From IMG/VR virus record IMGVR_UViG_3300006037_000049, positions 1 through 20,785 of that record: DNA of 20,785 nucleotides, one strand, 5' to 3'. The notes beneath the pieces are model-generated. The model was not told the origin of the DNA, ran no database searches, and saw nothing but the letters and a program-made list of their open reading frames with translations. Source of the DNA: a virus. Position 1 is the first letter of the stretch. Each line of letters begins with the position of its first letter. This document shows, in pieces, positions 14,018 through 20,785 of this stretch. Position numbers and translations under genes: made by a program.

Positions 14018-14697
14018 CATGGGCCTCGCCGATGCCGCGTCGCATGGGCGGACGCTCGACGCAGACGATCGCCGATCTCTACGCAGCAGCGAAGGCGGGT
14101 GGCGGGTCGCTGATCTCCGACGGGCCCGAAGCCGAGCTCGAGAACATCGTGCTCGCGCGGATGGTTGCCGCCGGGCGCAACGCGGCTCGAGCTCGAGCCT
14201 GCCAAGGCGACCCGCTGCGACTCTCCGACGATCGGCGACCGGTCACGCTGCCGGACGGCGCCACGGAAAGCCTCTCGCCGCTCGAGCGATGGGAACGCGC
14301 CTTGCGCCTGCGTCCGCCAATGGGCGCGACCGTGACCCAGCGCCGGCGTGCCGTTCTCGCCCGTCGGTCTCTCAGTGGCGAATGCGTCCGCGGCGTGATC
14401 CAGGAAGCGCTCAACGACGTCTTTGCGCCGTGGCTTGTGAGCATCCCGCGCCTGACCGCCGACATCCTCACGCTGACCGATGCCTATTGGCCACTCGGCG
14501 CGAACACCGCGGCCTACCCAGGCTCTCCACCGTCGCCGCCGCTGTCGTGGATGAGCGGCTGTTACACGCTCTACGCATCCGCCACGTCGCCAGCGGGCAC
14601 GCCTGCTGCCGAAGAGAACCGGCGCAAGGGTCTCGCGGCGGCACTGTTGGAGGACATCCTCCCGGCGCACGCCGATTACTTCCTGGTGATCCTATGA
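14014..14697 (+). CDS. Mu gp48-like baseplate protein (DUF2313 family)
   Basis: From ATG 14014 (ATGA overlap) the product has 227 residues. It contains SLSPLERWERALRLRPPMGA and then TVTQRRRAVLARRSLSGECV, the Trp-Glu-Arg and RR-x-x-VLAR pattern of DUF2313/gp48 proteins, which join the baseplate to the tail fibres. A Pro/Gly-rich segment (PGSPPSPPLSWMSG) is followed by a helix RRKGLAAALLEDILPAHADY and the family-typical end FLVIL. The N-terminal 60 residues are Ala/Gly-rich and low in complexity. The gene directly precedes the fibre gene, as expected. Confidence 0.75.
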   Translation: MTWASPMPRRMGGRSTQTIADLYAAAKAGGGSLISDGPEAELENIVLARMVAAGRNAARARACQGDPLRLSDDRRPVTLPDGATESLSPLERWERALRLRPPMGATVTQRRRAVLARRSLSGECVRGVIQEALNDVFAPWLVSIPRLTADILTLTDAYWPLGANTAAYPGSPPSPPLSWMSGCYTLYASATSPAGTPAAEENRRKGLAAALLEDILPAHADYFLVIL

Positions 14698-16220
14698 GCC
14701 TCTCGTCAATCGTCCGCGTTCCCGAGGTCGGCGAGGTCGGCGTCAAAGCCACATTCCGCGCGTCTGGCGACCCCGCGGGGACCGAGCTTCGGTATTACCT
14801 CGCCTACGCCCCAGCCTCGTCCGCCCTGGTCACGCTGGCCACCGTAGACGCCGGAGACGAGACGCTTGCTCGCCTGCAAGTCGACGCGACGAAGGCCGGC
14901 TACTTCACGCCCGACGTCCCCGGTCACTACCAGGTCGAGTGCCACGACGTCACGGTCACGTCGACGCCGCGGACGTGGAACGAGGCGCCGGCGCTGCCCG
15001 ACACGGACAACGATTTCGCGGGCGCTCCCGTGTTGACGCTAAACACGGTCGAGGCCGCGTCTCGCTATGGCTACGGTGACTTTCGCGTTGTCGAAACGGT
15101 CACGCGGACGATTGGCCAAGCGCCTGACACGCTGGCGGTTTCGCTGCGCGTGCACGACAACATTGAGACCAAGCTCGACGACGCGGTGGTCTTCAAGCCG
15201 TCGAGCACAAAGCTCGCCTTCGTCGCCGCGTACGACGATCAGATTCTCGGCATCCGCGACATGTTGCGCGACGGCGACATCGTCGGCGATTCGGCGCTAC
15301 AGCAGCGCGTCGGCCTCTCCCTGTCTTCGCTCCGATTCGAGTGGAACGCGCACCTGATCGCGTCGTCGACATGGACCGTCCACAGCGTCGCCGACGTGGC
15401 GAACGTGGTCCCGTCAGCGACGGTAACGACGCTCGCCGGCGCACTGACGAGGCTCGAGCTACTGCGCACGGCGTACGAGGCGCACCGGGCGTCCGCGACC
15501 TATCACGGCGCGCCCAGGACGGCGGACACAACGAACGTGATTACGCTCGCCGCGCCTACCGACTTGACGACGGCGATCGCCTTCTGCCGCCACCTGCTTT
15601 TCACGATCGCGCACCGTGGCCATTTCATCGGGGGTGGCGCTCACCAGAACCCAGGCGACCCGAACGGAAACTACACGTTCGACTTCTCCTCAAGCCTTGT
15701 TGGCGTCCTGTCCGCGACCAACGAGATCACGAGGATCTGGAACCTTCATTGCGGCAGGACGTCGGGCGTCGCGCCGCACAGCGGCAACGACACGAGCAAT
15801 GGGATCTCGGTCATCCCCGACGACACGATGACGGTCGCCGCGCTCGTCGCGTGGGCGAACGCGTGGGCCGACAAGATCGAGCGGCACACGGCGGACCTCG
15901 ACGCATCGGGCACGCCGCTCGTTTCGCCGATTCACCAGAACACGCACCCGATCAAGCTGGCCGCTCGCGCCTCCGGGCTCGCCGATGCCATTGCGCTGAT
16001 CGAGCTTTGCTGTGTCGCGGAGGAAACGCACTTTCTCGACGGCGGCACGGGTGACGCTCACTTCGGGCCGCAGTTCGGATTCCACAACCGCAACGGCGCA
16101 TGGCCAGCGATGACGCGCCTTCAGCGGCACTGGATCCGCATGACGAAGACTCAGCTTCCGTCGACGCCGAATAATATGAACACGGAACCGACCTCGCTCC
16201 TCACGCTCGGCTGGCGCTAG
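14694..16220 (+). CDS. Tail fibre-like protein with duplicated helical module
   Basis: From ATG 14694 (ATGA overlap) the product has 508 residues. Residues 1 to 90 form a beta domain (KATFRASGDPAGTELRYYLA, FTPDVPGHYQVECHDVTVTS) that resembles an Ig-like fold. A middle beta part follows. Then there are two copies of a helical module: residues about 247-311 (TRLELLRTAYEAHRAS with TADTTNVITLAAPTDLTTAI and AHRGHF) and 381-447 (VAWANAWADKIERHTAD with HPIKLAARASGLADAIALIE and EETHF). Both are framed by His residues. Position after the gp48-like gene suits a fibre or receptor-binding protein, but function is inferred. The stop TAG (16218-16220) shares its bases with the stop of the reverse-strand lipoprotein. 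Confidence 0.65.
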   Translation: MSLSSIVRVPEVGEVGVKATFRASGDPAGTELRYYLAYAPASSALVTLATVDAGDETLARLQVDATKAGYFTPDVPGHYQVECHDVTVTSTPRTWNEAPALPDTDNDFAGAPVLTLNTVEAASRYGYGDFRVVETVTRTIGQAPDTLAVSLRVHDNIETKLDDAVVFKPSSTKLAFVAAYDDQILGIRDMLRDGDIVGDSALQQRVGLSLSSLRFEWNAHLIASSTWTVHSVADVANVVPSATVTTLAGALTRLELLRTAYEAHRASATYHGAPRTADTTNVITLAAPTDLTTAIAFCRHLLFTIAHRGHFIGGGAHQNPGDPNGNYTFDFSSSLVGVLSATNEITRIWNLHCGRTSGVAPHSGNDTSNGISVIPDDTMTVAALVAWANAWADKIERHTADLDASGTPLVSPIHQNTHPIKLAARASGLADAIALIELCCVAEETHFLDGGTGDAHFGPQFGFHNRNGAWPAMTRLQRHWIRMTKTQLPSTPNNMNTEPTSLLTLGWR

Positions 16221-16933
16221 TCGACGATCGGCTTGCAGCAGTATTGGTAAATGCGCTTGCCTTCTCCTTCGTTGATCCCGCCGAGCGGAAGCGCAGGGTT
16301 CGGGTAGCTTCGACAAAAGCGATCGCCCCATGCGCTCGACAGGTCGGCCGCGGACTCCGGCGGCATCGCTAGGCACTCGCGATCCGCTGGGCACGTTTCC
16401 TTGATCGCCTGCCACGACGGCGACGGGTAGGCCGCCTTCGCCTGTTCGCACGTCAGCACGCGGTCGGCCGGCGACGGCTTCGCAGACGCGTTGCAGTCGC
16501 ACATGCGACCGTCTCCGCTGGCCGCGTTGACGCAGGCGCCGAAGCCCGTTGCGCCACACGCGCACTCGCTTTGCTGTGGGGCACACGTGGGCGACGGAGG
16601 CGCTCCCGCGCTGCCAGCCATGCCAGACGCGCCGGCGATGCCACCTGTTCCGCCTGGTGACCCAGCCGAACCAGCGGCGCCCGCGGTTAGCATTCCGCCC
16701 GCGCCTGCCGTCGACATGCCAGCCGATCCGCTCTTACCCGACGCGCCGGCGGCTCCCGATGCGCCAGCCGTTCCGCTGGCTCCGGACTTGCCACCCACCG
16801 GTTCGGCCTTTCCTGCTGCGCCGGCGGCCCCGGCCGTGGGCTGCTCCTCGTCAGGCGGCGCATCGGCTGGCGCCGTCGCCTCGGAAGAACAGGCCGTGAG
16901 GAGCAGAGAGGCGACGATGAGAGCGAGGCGCAT
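16217..16933 (-). CDS. Lipoprotein with collagen-like linker and Cys-rich domain, phage cargo
   Basis: The only convincing reverse-strand gene encodes 238 residues. It begins MRLALIVASLLLTAC, a lipoprotein signal with lipobox L-T-A-C; the Cys is residue 15 and is followed by SSEA. Residues about 32-105 are a Gly/Ala/Ser linker with consecutive Gly-x-y triplets (SGASGTAGASGAAGASGKSG). The rest is Cys-rich with 12 Cys, including ECACGATGFGACV and YCCKP near the end. I chose ATG 16933 over the upstream GTG 16990 because it gives a proper signal peptide; the TAGGGGA before it is close to the start. This style is common in myxobacterial lipoproteins. As phage cargo it may change the host surface, for example block re-infection, which is inference. 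It ends at CTA 16217-16219. Confidence 0.8.
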   Translation of the reverse strand: MRLALIVASLLLTACSSEATAPADAPPDEEQPTAGAAGAAGKAEPVGGKSGASGTAGASGAAGASGKSGSAGMSTAGAGGMLTAGAAGSAGSPGGTGGIAGASGMAGSAGAPPSPTCAPQQSECACGATGFGACVNAASGDGRMCDCNASAKPSPADRVLTCEQAKAAYPSPSWQAIKETCPADRECLAMPPESAADLSSAWGDRFCRSYPNPALPLGGINEGEGKRIYQYCCKPIVD

Positions 16934-16965
16934 TCCCCTACGATAGCCACGTTTTGCGTTTGTAG

Positions 16966-16991
16966 CGGCCACAACGGCCACGAACGCCACC
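16966..16991. repeat. Short tandem CGGCCAC-type repeats before the lipoprotein gene
   Basis: CGGCCACAA (16966-16974), CGGCCACGAA (16975-16984) and CGCCACC (16985-16991) are near-direct repeats with a 9 to 10 base step, next to the palindrome at 16988-17004. They sit between the divergent lipoprotein and glycine-fibre starts and would be upstream of the lipoprotein gene when read from the reverse strand. Confidence 0.4.
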
Positions 16992-17004
16992 TAGTCACTA
17001 GGTG
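16988..17004. promoter_or_regulatory. Perfect 17-base palindrome, operator-like
   Basis: CACCTAGT-C-ACTAGGTG is an exact 8-bp inverted repeat around one central C. It includes two copies of CTAG, a tetramer that is rare in the rest of the window. It lies 55 bases upstream of the lipoprotein start and 41 bases upstream of the next forward gene, in the 112-base divergent region. No T-run follows, and the loop is too short for a strong terminator, so a protein-binding operator is more likely. Confidence 0.45.
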
Positions 17005-17045
17005 CGCCGCGATTCCCTACCGAATCGCCGCCCCGGAGACTGCCC

Positions 17046-19205
17046 ATGACCTCCGCACGATTCCAGTTGTCTTCCGACGGCGGAGCGACGTGGCTCGCCG
17101 CTGGCACGCCTCTCGCGGGCGGCAACGCGATCACGTCTGGCGCCGGCACGAAGTCGATCAAGGCCCGGCTCGAGTCTCTTTCCGGCGTCTCGTCCGTGGT
17201 GTGGGACATCGTCGCCGGCTGTGACAACGGCGAGATCCTGACTCTCACGACGAATGTCGACAAGAGCGTCTCGTTCCTCGTCCCGCGCACGACGCCCGGC
17301 GCGTATCTCCTCCGAGCTCGCGTCAACGGCGGGCTCGTCGCGACGGACGTCTTTGTCCTCGCGGTCAAGGTCCTCACCGATGCGAACTTGTCGATCCTCG
17401 CGACCGGCGAGACGAACGAGGCCGACAGCGCGTTTGGTTGGACAAAAGCGATCAACGACGCGATCAGGTTCATCGACCCGAGCGGCGGCCCCGGCGTCGC
17501 GATGCGCCTGCGCTCTGGGTCGAGTGCCTACCTGACGGGTGACGTCACCCTCGCCCAAGGCACCAACGTCACCCTCTCCCAAGTCGGCCAGACGATCACG
17601 ATCAGCGCGAGCGGTGGCGGCGGCTCCGCGCTCCCCTCGCCCTACACGGCGACGATCCCGGTCTCCGGCCCCTACGTCGACGGCCTTCTGATCGCGGGCC
17701 CGGCCGGCGCGTACACCGCTGCCGATCCTCCTCCGCTGGTCCTCCGCGGTCGCGACAACACCGACACGACGAACGACAAAAACGGCGGCGCCGCGATCCT
17801 TCGCGGCGGCGATCTTGCCCTTGGCAACACGGGCGGTGGCGGGGGTGGCGCGGCACTGCTGCAAGGTGGCGATGGCCCCTTTGCTGGCCACGCGCGAATG
17901 GAGGGCGGAAGCGGCACGTACGGCGGTGGCTACTGCCAGCTAATCGGAGCGCCTGCGACCACGGCAGACACGCCCGGCGGCGGGATCGATTTGTTCGGCG
18001 GCGACGCGCTCGGCAGCGCGGAAGGCGGTCGGTTCTATTTCGCTGGCGGATTCTCGCCAACCGGCATCGGCGGCGGGTTCTCGGTCGCCTGCGGCAGTTG
18101 CGGCGGAGGCGCGAACGGCGCCGCCGTCTCCATCGCGGCTGGCCAGTCGGCGTCGGGCACCGGTGGCACGTGCGAACTCTTCGGCGGTCCTTCGGTCTCC
18201 GGCCCTGGTGGCGCTGCTGGCCTCTTTGGTGGCGAGGGCGGCGGCTCGTCCACGGGCGGCGGCTGTCAGGTCTCCGGCGGCCCCGGTGGCGCAACGGGCA
18301 ACGGCGGCGGCCTCACGCTCAAGGGCGGCCTCTCCTACGGCGGCACGGGCAAGGTCGGCGGCAACGTCACGCTCACAGGCGGCCACGCGACGGGCACCAC
18401 GGGCACCGGCGGAAGCGCTGGTGTCGCGGGCGGCGACGGCACCGCAACGGGCGGAGCAGTCGATATCCGCGGCGGCGTAGGCCCTGCGCCCGGGACCGTG
18501 TTTGTCTCCGGTGGCGCAGCGACCGGATCTGGCACCGGCGGCGCGTCGACGTTTGCGGGTGGCGCCGGCGGCTCGACGGGCTCCGGCGGAGACGTTGCCG
18601 TCATTGGCGGCGCCTCAAGCGGCGGCACATCCAAGCTCGGCGGCACCGCGTCGATCGCCGGAGGAGCGGCCAGCGGAACGACAGGCATCGGCGGCGAGGG
18701 CAGGGTCTCCGGCGGCGACGGCACGGCGACGGGCGGCGATGTCCGGCTGACACCTGGTCTTGGCGCCTCGTCTGTCCCGGGGCGCACGCGAATCACCCGC
18801 GGCGCTCTCGACGTCGAGGAGTCAACGGCCGTCGGCAAGCAGCGGTCGCAAACAGCCATCCTCACGACCGCCACGGTCACGCCGACGCTTGCCTACTCAT
18901 ACGCAATGGGTACGTCCGAGTCCGTCTCGATCGTCGTGCTCGCGACCGCGGACAACGGCACAACCACGGGCGAAGTGGTCAAGAAGGCTGTCTTCCGTCG
19001 CGCTGTCGCCGACAACTCCGGCAACGCGAATCAGCAGGGCGGCGGCGCGACTTACGATGCATCCGTAGCCGCGTTCAAGCTGTCGCACGACGTAACGATC
19101 GCGCTCAACGGCAACGCGATCGAAGTGAAGGTCAAAGCCGCCGCCGCGACGTCGACGCTTTGGACCGTCGCGGTCTCGCTCGTCACTCGGACCGGGCCTG
19201 TCTAA
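17046..19205 (+). CDS. Large glycine-repeat tail fibre protein
   Basis: The product has 719 residues from ATG 17046, with GGAGA six bases upstream. Residues 1-185 are ordinary beta domains (RFQLSSDGGATWLAAGTPLA, VDKSVSFLVPRTTPGAYLL, then VTLAQGTNVTLSQVGQTITI). Residues about 246-575 are a long Gly array of short strand-and-turn units, GGxVxLxGG followed by a GTxTG turn, such as GGNVTLTGG and GGDVRLTPG. A 53-residue block at 427-479 recurs at 521-573, with 31 identities by my count. The C-terminal 145 residues (ESVSIVVLATADNGTTTGEV, STLWTVAVSLVTRTGPV) form a beta-rich head. Fibres of phages such as S16 also use glycine-rich adhesin regions. It is probably the receptor-binding fibre. Confidence 0.75.
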   Translation: MTSARFQLSSDGGATWLAAGTPLAGGNAITSGAGTKSIKARLESLSGVSSVVWDIVAGCDNGEILTLTTNVDKSVSFLVPRTTPGAYLLRARVNGGLVATDVFVLAVKVLTDANLSILATGETNEADSAFGWTKAINDAIRFIDPSGGPGVAMRLRSGSSAYLTGDVTLAQGTNVTLSQVGQTITISASGGGGSALPSPYTATIPVSGPYVDGLLIAGPAGAYTAADPPPLVLRGRDNTDTTNDKNGGAAILRGGDLALGNTGGGGGGAALLQGGDGPFAGHARMEGGSGTYGGGYCQLIGAPATTADTPGGGIDLFGGDALGSAEGGRFYFAGGFSPTGIGGGFSVACGSCGGGANGAAVSIAAGQSASGTGGTCELFGGPSVSGPGGAAGLFGGEGGGSSTGGGCQVSGGPGGATGNGGGLTLKGGLSYGGTGKVGGNVTLTGGHATGTTGTGGSAGVAGGDGTATGGAVDIRGGVGPAPGTVFVSGGAATGSGTGGASTFAGGAGGSTGSGGDVAVIGGASSGGTSKLGGTASIAGGAASGTTGIGGEGRVSGGDGTATGGDVRLTPGLGASSVPGRTRITRGALDVEESTAVGKQRSQTAILTTATVTPTLAYSYAMGTSESVSIVVLATADNGTTTGEVVKKAVFRRAVADNSGNANQQGGGATYDASVAAFKLSHDVTIALNGNAIEVKVKAAAATSTLWTVAVSLVTRTGPV
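18324..18764 (+). repeat. Internal duplication in the glycine-repeat fibre
   Basis: The block encoding residues 427-479 (18324-18482) recurs as residues 521-573 (18606-18764), an offset of 94 residues or 282 bases. Both contain GGTxKxGG, GGxATGTTG-like and GGDGTATGG segments. The exact GGDGTATGG occurs twice with different codons, so the duplication has diverged at the base level. Confidence 0.65.
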
Positions 19206-19861
19206 TGGCCGTCTTTCAATGGGCCAACGGACTCGTGACGGTGTCGAATCCTGACGCCGCCAACATGCGCGCGCTCTTCGCGAAAACCGGCCCCTTCTGG
19301 CAGGACACCGCGCGCACCGTCGCAGCGACGACGACGGGCGATCCTGTCAAATGCTGGGACGACACCTCGGGCCTCGGCAACCACTGGACCTGGGCATCCG
19401 GCAACGTGCCGACCCTGCGCGCGGGCGGTGGAATCAACGTCACGAATGCGATCTTGACGTCGTCCGCTGGCTCGTCTGGCTCGTCGTGGTCGCTGTACTC
19501 GCGTCACCTAGACGGTGGTGGCGCGGGGCTCGCGATCTCCGACGTGAGCAATCCGGTGACGACGTATATCGAGGCGTTTACAGGCGGAAACGCATACATC
19601 GCCATCGTCGGAGCGGGCGCGGCCATCATCACAGACCCGACGAACGATGCGATTCGCGGCATGGTCTCATCGTCCGGCGCGTCGGTCGCGTTCGTCGACT
19701 CCGCAGAGACCGCGCTTGGCGCAGCCGCGACGCTCGTTTCGCTTCGGATGGGCAGCGCTGTCTATCCGTTCACGGGCGAAATCATCAACTGCGTTTTCTA
19801 CAACGCCGCACACGGTGCTCCCACGCGGAGTGCTGTCCGGAACTGGCTTGCCACCGTCTGA
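19205..19861 (+). CDS. Tail-associated protein with likely jelly-roll (ConA-like) fold
   Basis: From ATG 19205 (TAATG overlap) the product has 218 residues. It contains TGDPVKCWDDTSGLGNHWTW followed by NVPTLRAGGGI. This is the G-D-x-V-x-x-W-x-D-x-S-G-x-G-x-H pattern I associate with LamG/ConA-like proteins of phage tails, where it opens the domain. The later part is beta-rich (YIEAFTGGNAYIAIVGAGAA, RMGSAVYPFTGEIINCVFYN). A role in binding cell-surface sugar is likely by analogy. It belongs to the fibre region and directly precedes the putative lysis block. Confidence 0.65.
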   Translation: MAVFQWANGLVTVSNPDAANMRALFAKTGPFWQDTARTVAATTTGDPVKCWDDTSGLGNHWTWASGNVPTLRAGGGINVTNAILTSSAGSSGSSWSLYSRHLDGGGAGLAISDVSNPVTTYIEAFTGGNAYIAIVGAGAAIITDPTNDAIRGMVSSSGASVAFVDSAETALGAAATLVSLRMGSAVYPFTGEIINCVFYNAAHGAPTRSAVRNWLATV

Positions 19862-19883
19862 ACACGAACAAGGAGCCTGACCA

Positions 19884-20390
19884 ATGCCGGATGCTGACCT
19901 CGACCCCCTCCGCAAGAGCGTCTCGGAGGCGCTCTCCATCGCCACCAAAGCCGACAACACGGCCACCAAAGCTCTCGAAATCTCGAAGCAGAACGCGAAC
20001 CAGCTCATGGGTCTTGCCGTCTCGCAGCAGCGCACGGAGGCGGGGCTCAACGAGCATCGGATCCAAAGCGAGACGCGTCACGGGGAGGTCCTCGCGGCCA
20101 TCAACGGCGCAATGACGACCGACAAGGCGCAGGCCGAAGCCATCCTCGCTGTGAAGGCAGAGGGCGCGACGCAGGCCGATGCCCTGAAGAAGCTGGAAAG
20201 CAAGCTGACGAACGCCGACGTCGGCAAGATCGCCGGTGGCGTCACCGCGCTCCTCGTCGCTGTCGCCGGGGCTATCACTCTTGCCGCGACGCAGCTCGCC
20301 CCCGTCCTTCCGTCGATCGCGCAAGCGAAGTACGCGCAGCCCATCGTCGTCTACGCGCCTGCCTCGGCTGCCCCCGTGGGGTCGAAGTGA
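19884..20390 (+). CDS. Coiled-coil plus single transmembrane protein, holin-like candidate
   Basis: The 168-residue protein starts at ATG 19884 with a good AAGGAG ribosome binding site 8 bases upstream, one of the few canonical sites here. It has a long charged, Ala-rich helix (VSEALSIATKADNTATKALE and AILAVKAEGATQADALKKLE) and then a transmembrane stretch at about residues 116-140 (IAGGVTALLVAVAGAITLAA). A short Pro/Ala-rich tail ends APASAAPVGSK. The layout, a coiled coil followed by one membrane helix, resembles XhlA-type or other phage membrane proteins, including possible holins and spanins. No sequence signature proves this. It is the first gene after the fibre block. Confidence 0.6.
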   Translation: MPDADLDPLRKSVSEALSIATKADNTATKALEISKQNANQLMGLAVSQQRTEAGLNEHRIQSETRHGEVLAAINGAMTTDKAQAEAILAVKAEGATQADALKKLESKLTNADVGKIAGGVTALLVAVAGAITLAATQLAPVLPSIAQAKYAQPIVVYAPASAAPVGSK

Positions 20391-20620
20391 GGGCCGTCGA
20401 GAAGCGCGCGGCGCTGCAGACGATCCTCGGGTCGCAGAGCTCCGCCGAGGCGCTGCGGACGCAGTTGCAGAATGTTCGAGGAGCCATCGGCGACAACAAG
20501 GCCGACACGGTCGACGCGCTCCTTTTGAAGCTCAGCGACGTGCTCGACGACTCGCTACGGCGTGTCGCCACGACCGACGTCACGCCCGAGCCCAGCTCGG
20601 CGAAGGGAGCCGACCAGTGA
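20387..20620 (+). CDS. Small helical protein of unknown function (77 aa)
   Basis: The GTG at 20387 overlaps the previous stop as GTGA, and the ORF ends at TGA 20618-20620 overlapping the next GTG. The product is helical and charged (VEKRAALQTILGSQSSAEAL and DALLLKLSDVLDDSLRRVAT) with a Pro/Ser-rich end. It has no signal peptide or membrane segment. I do not recognise it. Being locked between two membrane-linked genes, it may belong to the same lysis or envelope unit. Confidence 0.55.
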   Translation: MRAVEKRAALQTILGSQSSAEALRTQLQNVRGAIGDNKADTVDALLLKLSDVLDDSLRRVATTDVTPEPSSAKGADQ

Positions 20621-20785
20621 AGCGCCTCGTGCCCCCGACGCGCTGGCGCCTCGACACCTGGATCCTTGCGATCGGCCTGCTCGCATTCTTGATCGTGATC
20701 ACCCTCCCTGCGTGCGGCCACGGCGCCAAGGCCTGCGCGGTCGTCGACGTCGCGCACGAGAGCTGCCGGGTGGTGCGCTACCTGG
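20617..20785 (+). CDS. Small lipoprotein, N-terminal part, truncated by window end
   Basis: From GTG 20617 (GTGA overlap) 56 codons are readable before the window ends. After a basic start (KRLVPPTRWRLDTW) there is a hydrophobic stretch ILAIGLLAFLIVI and then TLPACGHG, which fits a lipobox L-P-A-C. Three more Cys follow the lipidation Cys in the visible part (KACAVVDVAHESCRVVRYL has two of the pattern). A tiny phage lipoprotein after a membrane protein is reminiscent of an outer-membrane spanin (Rz1-like), but Cys-rich mature sequence is not typical of Rz1. The function is left open. Confidence 0.5.
   Translation, partial: MKRLVPPTRWRLDTWILAIGLLAFLIVITLPACGHGAKACAVVDVAHESCRVVRYL

Noticed and set aside
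14019-14693. Fibre gene starting at 14019
   Set aside because: The extension is an Arg/Ser/Pro-rich shadow of the gp48-like gene; ATG 14694 gives a clean ATGA overlap.
16491-16946. Forward Pro/Ala-rich ORF over the lipoprotein gene
   Set aside because: Mirror image of the Gly/Ala linker on the reverse strand; no forward signal or family, while the reverse gene has a lipobox and Cys-rich domain.
16988-17004. Palindrome as an intrinsic terminator
   Set aside because: Short loop and no T-run on either strand.
18098-19204. Forward Arg-rich ORF across the glycine fibre
   Set aside because: Wrong-frame reading of GGC repeats; only the part from ATG 19205 is real.
1-20785. tRNA, rRNA, CRISPR, insertion sequence or attachment site
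   Set aside because: I saw no cloverleaf, spaced repeats, transposase or integrase-linked repeat in the window.

Overview
The window is a stretch of a GC-rich, contractile-tailed (myovirus-type) phage or prophage, covering the late structural region with the gene order of Mu-like phages. No integrase, transposase, replication or packaging gene is visible, so the sequence alone cannot say whether it is a free phage, a prophage or a metagenomic contig. The one gene that looks like host-type cargo is a lipoprotein with a Gly-Ala-Ser-rich collagen-like linker and a Cys-rich C-terminus. That style is common in myxobacteria (Myxococcota, Polyangia-like), so such a host is my best guess, by inference only.

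Layout. 1-3367 is the head and neck: the tail end of a head decoration protein, the major capsid protein, a 65-residue small protein, a Mu gp36-like (DUF1320) protein, an HK97-gp10-like tail completion protein, a probable tail terminator and a DUF2635-like small protein. 3367-8445 is the tail shaft: sheath, tube, tail assembly chaperone and tape measure. 8442-14697 is the baseplate: DNA-circularisation-type protein, hub, spike, a repetitive proline-rich protein, gp46-like wedge, baseplate J, an unknown 163-residue protein and a gp48-like (DUF2313) protein. 14694-19861 is the fibre region: a fibre-like protein with a duplicated helical module, the reverse-strand lipoprotein, a large glycine-repeat fibre and a probable jelly-roll protein. 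19884-20785 looks like the start of a lysis or membrane block: a coiled-coil plus transmembrane protein, a small helical protein and a truncated small lipoprotein.

Almost every junction is a 1-4 base stop/start overlap (TGATG, GTGA, ATGA or TAATG), so the genes form one translationally coupled operon. Two exceptions stand out. The two highest-copy proteins of a virion, major capsid and tail tube, each have a leader of about 110-120 bases carrying hairpins and a near-identical 24-base element just before the ribosome binding site. The second exception is the lipoprotein island at 16217-17045, where the coding strand flips.

The main points for a second look are that shared capsid/tube leader element, the three-unit 33-residue proline-rich repeat protein beside the spike, the antisense lipoprotein whose stop codon shares a CTAG with the fibre stop, a possible -1 frameshift product of the tail assembly chaperone, and an unusual 149-base out-of-frame overlap at the end of the tail-terminator gene.
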